The notes: generated by a model from the letters alone, not told the origin. A DNA stretch of 64,000 nt from Cornus controversa (GCA_026545225.1 CM048852.1:61701146-61765145), one strand, 5' to 3'; numbered from the stretch's first letter, positions 1 through 12,520 are shown. Translations and numbers: made by a program.

Positions 1-300
1 TGGGAAAGAATGGTCCCAACCTACTAACAAATTCCCTTTCACCTCTCCAAATTGCATATTCCTAACTAACTTTGGCTATTGCACTTATATCTCTTACAAA
101 ATATCATCTCTAGTCTTGTACATAACACACCTCCTTTGCTGTTGAAAATAACACAACAGACCCTCCAATTTCACATCTGGTATGACAGTGATGGGTTACA
201 ACCAACTAAAATCATGGACTAACAGAAAAGCCAAATTATTTATCAAACAGTCAAATGGGTTTTGCTTCAGTGTAATGATCAAAAGTTAAGTTACTACGCT

Positions 301-416
301 TCAGACATCTCTTGCCAACCCAGAAATATCTACATGTCCGGACTCAGGATTGCTCAACTGAGGAGAGGCTTCTTTCCAAGGATGGCCTTCAATTGGTATA
401 CTCCGCCTTGAGCATG

Positions 417-447
<31 letters not shown>

Positions 448-3342
448 ATTCCTATCATATTGGTGTGGAGCCCCAAATACAGAGAAGAAGCCATTCTTCA
501 TATCTTCAGCTGCTTCAAAGAAATGGCCAAGACCACCAAAAAATCTACGTTCAATGGCTTCAATATCGCTGCGTAGCCCAGGGAAGTCAAAGGATCCAAG
601 GTCTGAGTGTGATGACTCCAAGGGGGAAGATCCCTTAAGCACCTGGTCCGTGACATCTTCTTCAGTGTATTCTTTGTTAGATTGCACTACCTCAGTAGGC
701 CTGAATAAATAATGCAACTGTGAAACCAGATTTATCATTTATATAAAATTGACAAGTGTGTGATACATTCCTCAACCATTGCAGAATATCCAAATCCTAT
801 AATATCAAGAAAATGAACCCCATACTCTCCCTCCCATCTAAGCATCCCATTTCAAGCCCATCTCATTGATACGAGAATTTTCTCGCCACCTAGAATTCTG
901 TCTCAGAAAGCATCACCAACTTAATGTCCATGTTAGAAAATTTTCCCTCTATTACAAGAAGTACTAGTTGACCATAAACATTTAGAGCACTAGCATCTGA
1001 ACAGAGCTCACTTTTAGAATTTTCTAGGTAATACCATCTCCAAAGCCCTTCAATCTACTCCTGATTTTACAGAAATTCTATTCCAAATTCTAAATTCGTT
1101 CTCTTTATACCCTTACTTTGGTCTTGTGAACTAATTTATGCCATCAGCAAACAAGTATACAACACGACATTCTTTAAAATGCAAAGATAAAAGGGCTTAA
1201 CGCATATCCTAAACTGAAACCTGTCATGACTATGGACACCAACTTTCTCTCCAGGAATTATTCTCACATCAACTACAACTAGTCAAGCATGTGATAAGAC
1301 AAGAAAATATGACAAAGACAAATACTTACATAAAAATAATATGATAATAAAATAAAAGATCAAGGAGATAAATATGAGATAGGTGTAGAGACTTGATGGA
1401 AAGTTGTACTAACAAATGGACTTAACTATGCTGGTCGTTAGAATAATCATTTCAACAGAGAAATACTTGATAATATCAACATATACTTGATACTTCCTAT
1501 CCCCCTTCACGTTACCTTCCCTGAACACAGTAATATGTTTTCTTAGAGGTCAATAAAGAATAGGGGTTTTCTCCAGTCCAAGCCTTTAGATCAATCACCA
1601 TTTTCTTTTTTGAGAGAGAGAGGGCACAAGAAGACTTTTTGATTGATCTTTTTGGCATGAAACCAATCTAGAATTTTGATTTCTTGCTTCAAATATAAAT
1701 TTTCTTCAACTAGTATTGCCCAACACTCCCTTCGATGATCCGTACGAGTTTGAATATCTCTTTATCCTTGTACATAGATATTAGAGGACTCAAATATCCT
1801 ATAATAGAGATTATAATTTATTATAACTGCTTTTTTCCATTATATTCTGTGGGCAGAAGTTGCTCTTCAGCAATTCCCATGTACAATGCATGAAAAAATT
1901 CCATAACATGAACTACAGACTTTCCTATTGTAGAGAATATGCTCACATTATCGTAATAGTTTTTGCTGTATTCAATAATGTTTTCAACTATTCTCACTCA
2001 AAACTCCCTACCTCGAATGTCTATACAACTGATAATTTGTTCAACTTTGAAAACATTTTTATTGTGTACACATATATATATAAGATGACTCAAATCCTTG
2101 TAATAGAAAATTCTTACATTTTTTCTCTTTCATTATAGTTTTTTTTTGGGCAAAAGTTGTTCATGTTAAGACAATGCCACATTGATTTTCATGTACAATG
2201 CCCAAGAAGCATGACATTGCAAGATGTAGATTTCCCTACTTGGATCGGGTACATGAATCCTATGTTTCCATTCTGCTCTATTTAAGGTCATACCCTCAAC
2301 TGGTGCATTGATTCATGTTCATATTGGTCATGATAAAGTTTTATGCTGGCTGTCAAGCTACCTGACGCAACTCTCCTCCTTTCTCCAGGCTTGGGACCGG
2401 CTATGTAAAGAAATATAGGGCGGAGTAAAGAAGTATATTTCCCTATTGTGGAAAATATTATCCCTGTCTCATAATATTGTTTTCTACTTTTCTCTGCTCA
2501 GACATGTCCAAAATGTCGTCCGAAAGTGTCAGTGTCTAATGCGTCTGACATGGACTGAATCCTTAGAATTATTCATGCTTCTTATAATAAAATTAATCTA
2601 GGAAATGATTGCTCTAAGACCAAAAAAATGTCACCCAATCCTGGCAAAAAATTCTTGAAACACGTCAGTGATTGTACTGTACTGTTTTTTATTTTCTAGT
2701 AGTGGGAGGGGTAAGAAAAAAGGAGAAAGATGCATAAAGAAGACGAGAGAGGGACCCAATGTGACTTTTGAGCCTCTCGTCATAGAAGGAGGAAGAAAGG
2801 AGAAGGAAAGAGATTAAGAGATCATTAAGGGAAAAAAATGATTATAAACAACCTAGCTGCTATAATCCAAACGGAAGCAAATTGAGGAAACCATAACTTT
2901 TTATTGTTTTACGACATGTTCTCATCAACCAAACAGAGGTAACAAAATACACATCAATGCAATGAAATCGAAGTTAATTCAAACGCAATCCATGAGAATA
3001 CTCAAAGTAGGGCCAATTCATATGAAATCGTAGTTTAATCCAAGATGTAAAATCATAATTTTCAATTGTTTTACGACATCTAACAGCGGTAAACGAAAAT
3101 ATATATGTATTTTTACAAAGAATGTGGAGTTACCTTCCAACGCAGTCCTTGAGGATCTGCTCGGTTTTCTCGCACTTTCTGAGGAATTTTCCAGGCTCGA
3201 CCTCTTCGGTTCTACACTGCGATTTCACAATCTTTCTGGTAGAGCATCGGTATCCATAACTAGTAGGGTTCGAGGCTTTGAAATCGCTAACATCACCGTT
3301 TGGGGAATCGACCGATTCATCGTCCTTCCACACCCAACCCAT
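301..3342 (-). CDS. Mal d 1 / Fra a 1-associated-like protein, two exons, twin CX9C
   Basis: Exon 1 is 3342..3134 and exon 2 is 700..301, joined over a 2433-bp intron (donor GGAAG|GTAACT, acceptor TTCAG|GCC). The total is 609 nt, giving 202 residues. The start is the ATG at 3342 (MGWVWKDD), the typical opening of this plant family. Exon 1 holds Cys33, Cys43, Cys57 and Cys67, spaced as CX9C, a 13-residue spacer and CX9C; this is the pattern of small proteins imported by the Mia40 pathway into the mitochondrial intermembrane space. Exon 2 has the family signature around VQSNKEYTEEDVTDQV and FPGLRSDIEAIERRFF, then a serine run coded by a TCA/TCN repeat, and a poorly conserved tail. Relatives were named for binding Bet v 1-type PR-10 allergens; the biochemical role is not clear to me. 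Recognition of the family is firm; location and function are inferred. Confidence 0.87.
420..446 (+). repeat. ATG/TCA trinucleotide microsatellite inside exon 2
   Basis: Nine tandem ATG triplets on the plus strand. Read on the coding (minus) strand they give most of an 11-serine run near the C-terminus of the Mal d 1-associated-like protein. The reading frame is kept for any whole number of repeats, so length alleles would change only the length of the Ser tract. Confidence 0.95.
701..3133 (-). other. 2.4-kb intron of the Mal d 1-associated-like gene
   Basis: There is no exon-like sequence inside. Two loosely similar AT-rich stretches (about 1849-1960 and 2144-2470) share phrases such as a gggca(g/a)aagttg block followed by catgtacaatgc, and look like an old internal duplication or decayed repeat. 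No transposon ends were identified. Confidence 0.6.
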
Positions 3343-3555
3343 CTTACCCTCTTCCTCCTGCTTCCCGCACGATCCACAATTCTCCTTCTACAACGCTGGA
3401 TGGCTTACTTGCCGAACAAAAAAAAGAAACCGCTGGAAGAAAAATCGTGAAGGCTGTGTTTGGTAACAAGAGAAAAAAAAAAAAAAGAAAAAAATATATC
3501 ACTATTCTGAGAAAATAAAATAAAATAAAATAATGGTGTGAATTTCTTATCAAGG

Positions 3556-3957
3556 AAGCATAGACACGGACACATGTATGACACGACACGGATACGGTTA
3601 TAAAATAATATATTAATTATTCAACCAAAAAAAAATACATTACACAATTACTTCAATTCATCGTCAAACAATTAATAACCAAACAAACTTATAAACAAAT
3701 AAATTAAAATATATAAAAGAATCAGACTTATTTAGTCCTATACATATATTTAGCTTAGATTTTTAATCATAACTTAGTCGTATATTATTTCCTTTTGAAA
3801 TACTTGAATATACATTACTGCTACGAAGTGTCCAACATATATTCAAGGAGTGTCATAGAAGTGTCTGAGATGAAAAATATCAGGACACTTTTACGAAGTG
3901 TCCGAGAGTCCGACACGGATACGACACCCTAGATGAAATGTCCGTGCTTTCTAGCTT
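3556..3957. mobile_element. Mutator-like MITE, 402 bp
   Basis: The ends are imperfect inverted repeats (AAGCATAGACACGGACA on the left; the right end read in reverse begins AAGCTAGAAAGCACGGACA). It is flanked by near-identical 10-bp sequences, CTTATCAAGG at 3546-3555 and CTTATCTTGG at 3958-3967 (8 of 10 match), the size expected of a Mutator-type target duplication. Iterated GACACGGA words fill both termini. There is no coding capacity, so it is non-autonomous. Confidence 0.6.
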
Positions 3958-4897
3958 CTTATCTTGGTTGGTTGATGAACAAAAATAAAGTATCCAAGTG
4001 CGTTCATTAACGAAAACGTTTTTTTTTTTACTCGTAATAAATAAAAATATATGCTTATTTTTTTGAATGAAAACAGAAATAACGTTCATTAAATTTGTTA
4101 TTTTCACATTTTTAAGAACAAAAAACAGTGTTTAGTATTAGTAATACATTTGTTATACATTTTCTTTTTTCATATTTGAATACAAAAGAACTTTCAGCAT
4201 AACTAGTTTTACATAAGTATGATATCATATATATATGAAAATTAAATTAAAAAATATAATATAAGTTAAAAGATAATAATATACATAACATGTATATCAT
4301 AAAGAATTATTATTTATAAGTGATTTTTTTTTTTTTTAAAAATGAAAGTAAGAGCATTTTCAAAGTGTTTTTTTATTTAATATGGATAATTTATGTACGT
4401 TATATATTATCATATTAATTTATTATATATCATTTAACTAAGTAGACAAGAAAAATATTACAATATGTAAATAAGAAAACAATTGTACAAAAAATTATAG
4501 ATAGTGAAAGTTATGTTGAATATTATATATTATTTAATTAAGTGAGTCTCGTTACAATAAAGAGTATTTCCTTGCTATAGGGAAGATACAAAAGAAACAT
4601 CTTTTTTTTTTGTTTCATTCTCCTTTCACAAAAATGAGAAATATTTTTTTATTATAGAGAACATAAACATTTTACTAAACATATTTTTTGTTTTTGTTTT
4701 TGTCTCTTTAGGGGATAGAAAAAGAAAAACAAGAAATGTTTTCGTGAGTGAATATGCCCCAAATTATTCATGTATATCATGTTTGTAAAAGATAGTGGAA
4801 AGAATATTTATATTACATTTAAACACTATGATTGAATATTTCTTTAAAAAAAATCACGATTCAACAATAAAAAATGTTTAAAAAATTAATCTTACAG

Positions 4898-5065
4898 TTC
4901 AAAATATCTATGCTTATTTACGGTCTAAAATAACTCTCTGTCTATTATCAAACGGTCATGATTCATCTACTACATTCACACTTCAAAATATCTATACTTA
5001 TTTACGGTCTAAAATAACTCTCTATCTATAATCAAACGGTCACGATTCATCTACTACATTCACAT
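4898..5065. repeat. Tandem duplication, two copies of about 84 bp
   Basis: Copy 1 begins near 4898 and copy 2 near 4982. Both run ttcaaaatatctat ... tttacggtctaaaataa ... atcaaacggtca ... attcatctactacattcaca with only a few substitutions. No function is apparent. Confidence 0.85.
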
Positions 5066-6808
5066 ATACATTCACCTACCCTCACACCTAAAATAACATT
5101 ATATATATTTTTTTTCTGTGTCATAAGCACAAACAATACACTACTATATATATGTGTGTGTATATATAGATATATGTGTGTGTGTTTGGTTAATGATAGA
5201 GGCCTTTTGTTATCACTTTTGAAAGATTAATAAATCACTGTGCAAAAGGTAAGTGAACGGTGAGTCTCTAATTTATTTTTCTCCACTCTTGTTTTTTTTT
5301 ATCTTATACTAACTATACGCTTTCTTTTCATTTTCTTTCTTTTCTTCTTTCTGTTCTTTTCATTTGCTACACATAAAAGAAATGAGAATAGGAAAAGATT
5401 GAAATGGTGATTTTTGTTTTACTATTTAGTTACAAATATGAAATGATGTAAAAAATGAAATGATAACTCTAGTATTTGGTTGAACCAATTTAAAACTTAG
5501 AATAGAATAAATTTCAAATTGAATTATTCAAAATATCCTCTAGGCAACAAATAAATTAAACTAACAAAATAATATTTTTTTATGATTTTTTTTAAAAAAG
5601 AAAAGGCGATGGTGGCAGAAAGCAGTGGTAGTGGAAGATGGCGGCGGTGGAAGTGGGGGAAGGTGACGACAGCAGTGATGGAAGGCGACAGTGGTGTAGG
5701 TGGTGATGGAAGGCGACGGTGGTATTGTTGGTTTTTTTTTCTTCTAATTTTATTTGGAAATGGAATGATCATTTCATAGATTAAGATGTGGAATGAGTTT
5801 TTTTTCATTTCGGAGAATGAATATGTAATGGTCATTCCTACCATAATATTTCTACCAAATAAAAGAATGGTTGAAATGAACATTTTATTTCATTTCGTAT
5901 AGGAGTGCACAAAGAATTGGTAAAATCGGAACCGTAATTGAATCGAATCGAATTGTTTACTACAGTTCCAGTTCCAAATTTTAGGAACCGTTCACTACAA
6001 TTTCGATTCCAGTTCCAAATCAAGAAAAATATATATTTAATGCAATAAATTATTTTATAAATCATATGCAAGGATAATCAAGTAAATTCATTTCATTAGA
6101 CTGTAAATTCATATGTGGAATGAGGGGTATTTTTGGTATTTTAAAAATTGTATAACACCACATAAACAGTTCACTAACAGAAGTAGGGTTGACTGTAATT
6201 TTATCAAACTTAAAAGAAGATTGATTTTTTTTTTCTTTCAAACTTTCATTTAATGGTAATTAATCCAAACTTCAAAGGAAATCAAAATAGTTTATCCTAA
6301 AAAAAAATATTGTTCAGCATGAATGAAGTATTGATAAGAACAATGAACATCTAGATTTAAATTTTTATAAGACTAAATAATTCAATCAACTTTCAACCAC
6401 GAAGGAGTTAGCATATAATTTTCTTTTGATAATCCACCCATCTCAAGCAATGGACATTAGGAAAAACGATATGATCTCCCTTTTCAAAGGAACGGTTAAG
6501 TATTCCAACTAGGTGCAATATTGTGAGTGCGGCATTTACCTGAAGTCTCGGAACTAATGAGAGTTTGAGTGTTGGAACCTTGTTAGAAGCAATATTGTCG
6601 TGCATTTGCTAGAACTTTGGAAAAAAAAAAAACTTACAGTAATATAATATTTCTGAATGTTCTGCCAAGTTTCAATAAGTTTAAAAACACAAGACATCAA
6701 AACAATTATTAGTCCACAAGAGACTTCCCTTCCTACAGAGTATAATCGACATCAATGTGCAAGGGCTACCAATTCGCATGAAATCAAGCCATCCACTATT
6801 CGAAAAGG

Positions 6809-9800
6809 ATGAGGTATTTGTTCAAACTCCGAACCTTAAATTCAATTTGTCTCTCCAAGCTGCAAAATTTTCGTCTTTCTACTCTCTCTAAATCATCTAA
6901 ACTTCACATTTCCAAGAAAAGTGGAGAAACACACATGAAAAAACAAACAGAAACCCAAAACTTTGATTCGCTATTCCATGAAATCACTGAGATTTTAGGA
7001 GCTGGAAACCTTATTTTGGATGACAGATCATCTGTGTTTTCAGTATCTAAAGAAACCCATTTAAGAGAAGCCGAGGAAAAGGAAGAATACCCATGTTGCG
7101 TGCAACGTGTTTGTGAGAATGCCAAGGATAATGTGGAGCAAGAGAAGGCCAATGCATTAGTTTTGGAAGACACCCAGTTGGAAAATTTGGGTGTGAGTGA
7201 TGTTAGTCCAATAGTTCATATGGTTACAGAGATTGTACGGTCAGAATATTCTGCGGTTTCCATGGAGGTACGGTTAGGAAGTGCGGGTCTTAAGTTTGAT
7301 ATGGAGATTGTTGACAAAGTGTTGAAGAGATGCTTTAAAGTGCCACATTTAGCTTTGAAGTTCTTCAATTGGGTGAAGCTCAAAAATGGCTTATGTCATA
7401 CAACTGAAACTTACAATACCATGATTTACATTGCTGTGGAAGCAAAGGATTTTGGGCTGGTTGAAGAATTGGTAGAGGAGATGGAGAAGAACACGTGTGA
7501 GAAGGATATCAAGACATGGACCATTCTCATATCACATTATGGAAATGCAAAGTTAATTGGAAAGGCCTTGTTAATCTTTGAGAAGATGAGGAGATCTGGT
7601 TTTGAGCCTGACGAGGTGACTTACAAACTGATGATCCGTCTACTTTGTATTGTTGAAAAGGCCGAAATTGCGATGGAGTTCTACAGGGAGATGATTCATA
7701 AGAACATGGGGCTCAATTTGAGTTTGTATAAATTACTATTGAGTTGCTTAGCAAAATCAGGAGATATTGCCTCAGTTCAATTTGTTGCAAATGAGATGAT
7801 AGAGGTTCTTAAGATTCCAGAACATGATGTATATGCTTGTGTCTTGAAGAGCTTTTGCATTGCGGGCAGAATTAGAGAAGCCTTAGAATTGATTCGCAAT
7901 CTGAATGATAAAAATATAACCCTTGACCCTGGAAATTTCGCGACATTGGTGAAAGGACTCTGTAGGGCTGACAGGATTACTGATGCTCTGGAAATTGTTG
8001 ATATCATGAAGAAAAAGAATGCTGTTGATGGGAAGGTATATGAAATTATCATTAATGGCTACTTGAGGAGAAATGATATTGAGAAGGCATTTGATACGTT
8101 TCAAAGTATAAAAGAATCTGGGCATTTACCTGCTACTTCTACTTATACTGAGCTGATGCAACATCTTTTCAGGTTTAATGAGTACCAAAAAGCCTGCAAG
8201 CTTTATGACGAGATGCTGGAGAAAGGAGTTCAGCTAGATAGCGTGGCTATCACTGCTATTGTTGCTGGTCATATCCGGCAAAACTGTATTCCCGAAGCTT
8301 GGGAAGTGTTCAATAGTATGGAGGAAAGAGGTATCAAGGTCACTCAAAAATCTTATTCCATATTCATCAAGGAGCTTTGTAAAATTTCAAGGACGGACGA
8401 GATTGTCAAGGTTGTGAATAAAATGCTGGCTTCCAAAATAACTATTAGAGAAAATATTTTCCATTGGATTATATCTTATTTTGTGAAAAAAGGAGAAATG
8501 GAGATGGTAGAAAAAGTAAAGCAGATGCAGAGAGCCTGTAAACTTTACCCACAAGAAGGTGAGGTTCTTAGGAAAGATGTATCTAGTAGAGGGGAACTAA
8601 ATACAGAGTCGAGCTCTAACCGACTAGAGCCAAGGAGGGTGGATTTTCACTTGGTGGAACCGCTTTCAAAATCTTATAGTGATCAGGATCTGGAAGAAAT
8701 TTGTAGGATTTTGTCTTCATCAAGGGACTGGTGCTTAATTCAGGAAGCTTTGGAGAAATGCACCATTCAGTTCGCACCTGAGCTAGTTGTGAAGATTTTG
8801 CGAAATTGCAGTCTGCATGGTCATTCTGCATTATGTTTTTTCTCATGGTTAGGAAAGCAAGCTGGTTATAGCCATACTACAGAAACTTATAACATGGCCA
8901 TCAAAATAGCCGGACGTGGGAAGGATTTTAAACACATGAGAAGCCTGTTCTTTGAAATGAGAAGAAAAGGTTGCTTAATAACGTCAGACACGTGGACAAT
9001 CATGATAATGCAATATGGTCGAATAGGTCTGACTGAAATTGCCCTGAGGAATTTCAAAGAGATGAAAACTAGTGGTTGTAAACCAAATAGCAGTACATAC
9101 AAATATTTGATCATATCTCTTTGTGGCAGAAAAGGAAGGAAGGTAGATGAAGCCATTGAAATGTTCCAGGAGATGATTCAAATGGGTTGTATTCCTGATA
9201 AAGAATTGGTTGAATGTTATTTTGACTGTTTATGTGAAGTCGGTAAGCTGTCGGATGCTAGAAGGTGGATGGAATCTCTTCATGAAGTTGGTTTCACAAT
9301 TCCACTAAGTTATTCCTTGTATATTAGGGCTCTTTGTCGAGCAGGGAGGTTGGAAGAAGCTTTATCATTGTTAGACGAGGTTGGGCCAGAACAACCTTTC
9401 CTGGGAGAGTATGTTTCTGGAAGCCTTGTTCACGGACTGCTAAGAAAGGGACGGTTGGAGGAGGCGTTGGCTAAGGTGGAATCAATGAAGCAGGTAGGCA
9501 TCTCTCCAACTGTCCATGTCTATACATCCTTAATAGTTCATTTTTTGAAGGAGAAACAAGTAAGCAAGGCTTTGGAAGTTTTTGAGAAAATGAAAGAGGA
9601 GGGCTGTGAACCAACAATTGTTACTTATTCAGCATTGATATGTGGGTATGTGAACCTTGGGAAGGTTGTTGATGCTTGGAATGTTTTCCATCATATAAAA
9701 CTTAAGGGACCATTTCCTGATTTTAAGACTTACTCCATGTTCATTTCATGTCTCTCTCGGGTTGGTAAGTCTGAAGAAGCCCTGCAACTGATTTCCCAAA

Positions 9801-9943
9801 TGTTGGACAGTGGTATTATTCCTAGTACTCTTAATTTTCGAACTGTTTTTTATGGGCTGAATAGAGAAGGCAAGCAAGATTTAGCTCATTCGGTATTACA
9901 AAAAAAGTTGGCTCTGGCAAGTAGAAGGAAGTTTTCAACATGA
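6809..9943 (+). CDS. P-class PPR protein, mitochondrial (At5g06400-like), intronless
   Basis: A single uninterrupted 1044-residue frame. The N-terminus is rich in Arg, Lys, Ser and Leu with almost no acidic residues for about 35 positions, as in a mitochondrial presequence. About 35-residue PPR motifs follow in two blocks, roughly residues 195-580 and 690-1035. Each motif has the usual TYNxMI...G....A......M...G pattern, with several classic repeats late in the protein such as SPTVHVYTSLIVHFLKE and EPTIVTYSALICGYVN. Each block is introduced by a similar lead-in ending in FFxWx...HTTETYN, so the protein reads as two related modules joined by a charged linker (about 580-640). There is no E, DYW or SMR domain. 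PPR proteins of this class bind organellar RNA and act in its processing, stabilisation or translation; the specific target cannot be read here. Length and layout fit the At5g06400 family. Confidence 0.93.
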   Translation: MRYLFKLRTLNSICLSKLQNFRLSTLSKSSKLHISKKSGETHMKKQTETQNFDSLFHEITEILGAGNLILDDRSSVFSVSKETHLREAEEKEEYPCCVQRVCENAKDNVEQEKANALVLEDTQLENLGVSDVSPIVHMVTEIVRSEYSAVSMEVRLGSAGLKFDMEIVDKVLKRCFKVPHLALKFFNWVKLKNGLCHTTETYNTMIYIAVEAKDFGLVEELVEEMEKNTCEKDIKTWTILISHYGNAKLIGKALLIFEKMRRSGFEPDEVTYKLMIRLLCIVEKAEIAMEFYREMIHKNMGLNLSLYKLLLSCLAKSGDIASVQFVANEMIEVLKIPEHDVYACVLKSFCIAGRIREALELIRNLNDKNITLDPGNFATLVKGLCRADRITDALEIVDIMKKKNAVDGKVYEIIINGYLRRNDIEKAFDTFQSIKESGHLPATSTYTELMQHLFRFNEYQKACKLYDEMLEKGVQLDSVAITAIVAGHIRQNCIPEAWEVFNSMEERGIKVTQKSYSIFIKELCKISRTDEIVKVVNKMLASKITIRENIFHWIISYFVKKGEMEMVEKVKQMQRACKLYPQEGEVLRKDVSSRGELNTESSSNRLEPRRVDFHLVEPLSKSYSDQDLEEICRILSSSRDWCLIQEALEKCTIQFAPELVVKILRNCSLHGHSALCFFSWLGKQAGYSHTTETYNMAIKIAGRGKDFKHMRSLFFEMRRKGCLITSDTWTIMIMQYGRIGLTEIALRNFKEMKTSGCKPNSSTYKYLIISLCGRKGRKVDEAIEMFQEMIQMGCIPDKELVECYFDCLCEVGKLSDARRWMESLHEVGFTIPLSYSLYIRALCRAGRLEEALSLLDEVGPEQPFLGEYVSGSLVHGLLRKGRLEEALAKVESMKQVGISPTVHVYTSLIVHFLKEKQVSKALEVFEKMKEEGCEPTIVTYSALICGYVNLGKVVDAWNVFHHIKLKGPFPDFKTYSMFISCLSRVGKSEEALQLISQMLDSGIIPSTLNFRTVFYGLNREGKQDLAHSVLQKKLALASRRKFST

Positions 9944-12520
9944 GGTTTGTCCATATTATTGTATTAATTCGTGTCATTTGTCTCATGTAAATTATCTGAA
10001 TTTTCTTACATATCATCATCATGAATGAGGTCCATGCTTGTGATGGCAATTGATTAGATAGTACGTACTTGTTATGATTTCTGCTTGCACCCCCAATTGT
10101 ATCTAGTGGACAACCTTTTGTGGTTTTTAGGATGTAAATATTATGCCAACTGATTTAATTGCATGGAATCAGTAGTTTTGTTACTTGTTACATTTTCAAC
10201 AATTTAGATGAATCAAATTCGTAACGTTCAAGGATCCATACAAGAAAAAATATACAATAATGATCATATTTCTTGTCACTAATAATTTTGTTTTGAACAT
10301 TGTCATTGTTTTAATATCCACTTTCCTTGAATATTAGCTTGATAATTCCTTCTAGCAAAAAGGGTATAATTGGGTTGGGCTTTCTAAAGCAACCCGCCTC
10401 TACAAAGAGCCGAAACACTAATCCAACTATACAAGCTCTTCTTCAATCCAATCCAATACAATCCAAGGATTGGTTGATCAGCTAGCTTTTTTTTCATTTT
10501 TTGTTGTTTTGATAAGTAGAATCACACAGCCTCCACTGAGACTGGAATTCTGGACCTCCCAGAGACCTTTATGCTGCTAGACCAATTAGCCTTTGACAAT
10601 CAGCTAACTTTTGCAAGTCCACATTAGGCATTATGTAAGGTTTAGAATGAAAGATAGTTCTGAAGTTCATATAGCAAGACGAATGGAGACCTCTGAGCAA
10701 CTTAAGCATAGCACTCTTTTCTGCATATACTGTAATTTTGACAGCAATGATGCACGCCTTTATCCTGCCATTTCATCACCAATGTACAGAAGTTAGCCAA
10801 AACAACTATTTCGGCTTTCACGGTCTACCAATTTAACCACATATGACTTTATGTTGTCAAATCGTTATATATGACTATAATCAAAATGATTATTAGTGTA
10901 CAAAGTAAGAAATGCCATTATGGGATATATTGCAATGTTTTATTCATTCTCCAAAATTGCAGCAAATGCCACTTCCTCGAGAGTTCATAAGATTCGTAAG
11001 TACTGTGAGTTCCGGTTGGCATATCTTACTTTAATATCTAGAATGAGAAGCATTGTCATTTTCATCAACGAAGTGCCCAAAGTCAGCCAGGTCTCCACTT
11101 GAAATATTCCAACCAGCCAAATATGCCTAAGCAAGTCCTCCATTGTCGTCCGGTTTAGCCAAACCTATTCTGGAAAGAAACAAAAGGTCCAGCAACAGTA
11201 TCAGTCATTGCATATAAGAAGAGGAGAAAAATGAATGCGTATGTGACAACCAAATTGCATCAACTGTCAGCAGCATAAAGGTGGTGCACCACTTCACAAT
11301 CTGCTAAACCTCACAATGTTAGATCAGTGCTGCACATTTGAATGTGCCAAGGGAAGTGAATTAATGCCCAGAATTCCATAACTTAGGCAATGATGCATAC
11401 AACGTCTAAATCAAAGGTAAAATGACTTGGTGTACCAGGATAGGAGAAAAGAGAAGAGAAGAAAAGAAGATTCAAAAATCTGAATTAGAAAAAAAAAATT
11501 TAATAAATAAAAAATCTTGATTCCTGCAGTGTTAATAATCTAAGAGTAGAATGTTGTAAGAGAAACCGATGAATTAAGGTCATCATGCACACAGTATCCA
11601 GATAAGCAAACAAATAAAGGAATGCAAAGACAGCAGTGGGATTGCAGAAAGGTGCATGCTCATACAAAACTTTTTAAGTGCTTTAGCTATTAATGCAAAA
11701 TTTATATATGTGGTCAATTCAGACGCCTATAGGCTTGTACTAGAACCAAGTGATGCAACTGTCCTATACATCGATTTTTGGCCTACATTCTGAATGGGGT
11801 CCATAGTTCCTATGATTATCCAATCATGGATTCTCAATCTTTCCAAAGTTGTTAATTTAGAAGGTGATTTAACATTGGAATGCACTAAACAAAAATGCTG
11901 CAAGCAGTATTCAATTCATTATGGAAACCACAATGTAGTTAGTATGTTCAACTTATGGAGAATATAGAGGTTGAATCTGTAACCCAGAGAGAGGAGGGGG
12001 TGGGCATAAACCACCACTCCAGAAGTAAAAAATTGCAGATCCAAACCCAGCAACCACCCTTAAACCTCCAAGGGAAAAATGATTAAAGAACAGAAAATTT
12101 GTTATGCAGAGGGATGGATTGCTATTGTAACCAAGGAAAGGAGACAACTAGGCATTAAATATCACATAGTTTAATTGAGAAACAAGAACCTCAGACATTG
12201 AACATCTAATTAAATTCACAAATTTGTACTTCTCGCATCACATAGAAACAATACATACCTAAGCATAACTGTCAGATGCAATTAATAATCTTGAAACCGA
12301 GTATAAAAGACCAAAAAAGACTGCCAGCTAAGTTGCAGAAGTTGACAGTTGACACATCATCATTAACCTGAAGATGATAAAGAAAAAGCTGTCAGAACTT
12401 CTAAAGTTATTTTGTCCAATAAACATAAAATTCAACTGGTAGAAATTGATGTCAGTCCAAATTCCAAATGACATGGATTATATTAGGAAATCATATCATC
12501 TCCAAATTCCACATGATCCC
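9944..12520. other. Intergenic sequence downstream of the PPR gene
   Basis: Begins with the PPR 3' flank (AT-rich, several AATAAA-like stretches). No exon, RNA gene or clear transposon end was recognised. Around 10500-10600 there is decayed SINE- or retroelement-like wording (actggaattctggacctccc). The short reading frames at 10611-10796, 10896-11102 and 11953-12147 show no conserved domain. Confidence 0.5.

Larger units (their letters stand above)
3343..6808. other. Intergenic region between the divergent Mal d 1-associated-like and PPR genes
   Basis: About 3.5 kb with no supported gene. The two flanking genes point away from each other, so both promoters lie here. It contains a Mutator-like MITE (3556-3957), a tandem 84-bp duplication (4898-5065), TA/TG-rich simple sequence near 5140-5185, and a possible hAT-related fragment starting near 5903 (TAGGAGTGCACAAA), for which no second end was found. 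The small reading frames here are AT-rich or low-complexity and look like chance. Confidence 0.6.

Noticed and set aside
312-638. Plus-strand frame with a run of nine Met
   Set aside because: It is the antisense of the Ser-coding microsatellite in exon 2 of the Mal d 1-associated-like gene and has no family resemblance.
5582-5779. Gly/Arg/Trp-rich frame (65 codons) from ggcggtgg repeats
   Set aside because: A low-complexity translation of a GGT/GAT-rich stretch; no conserved domain or splice context.
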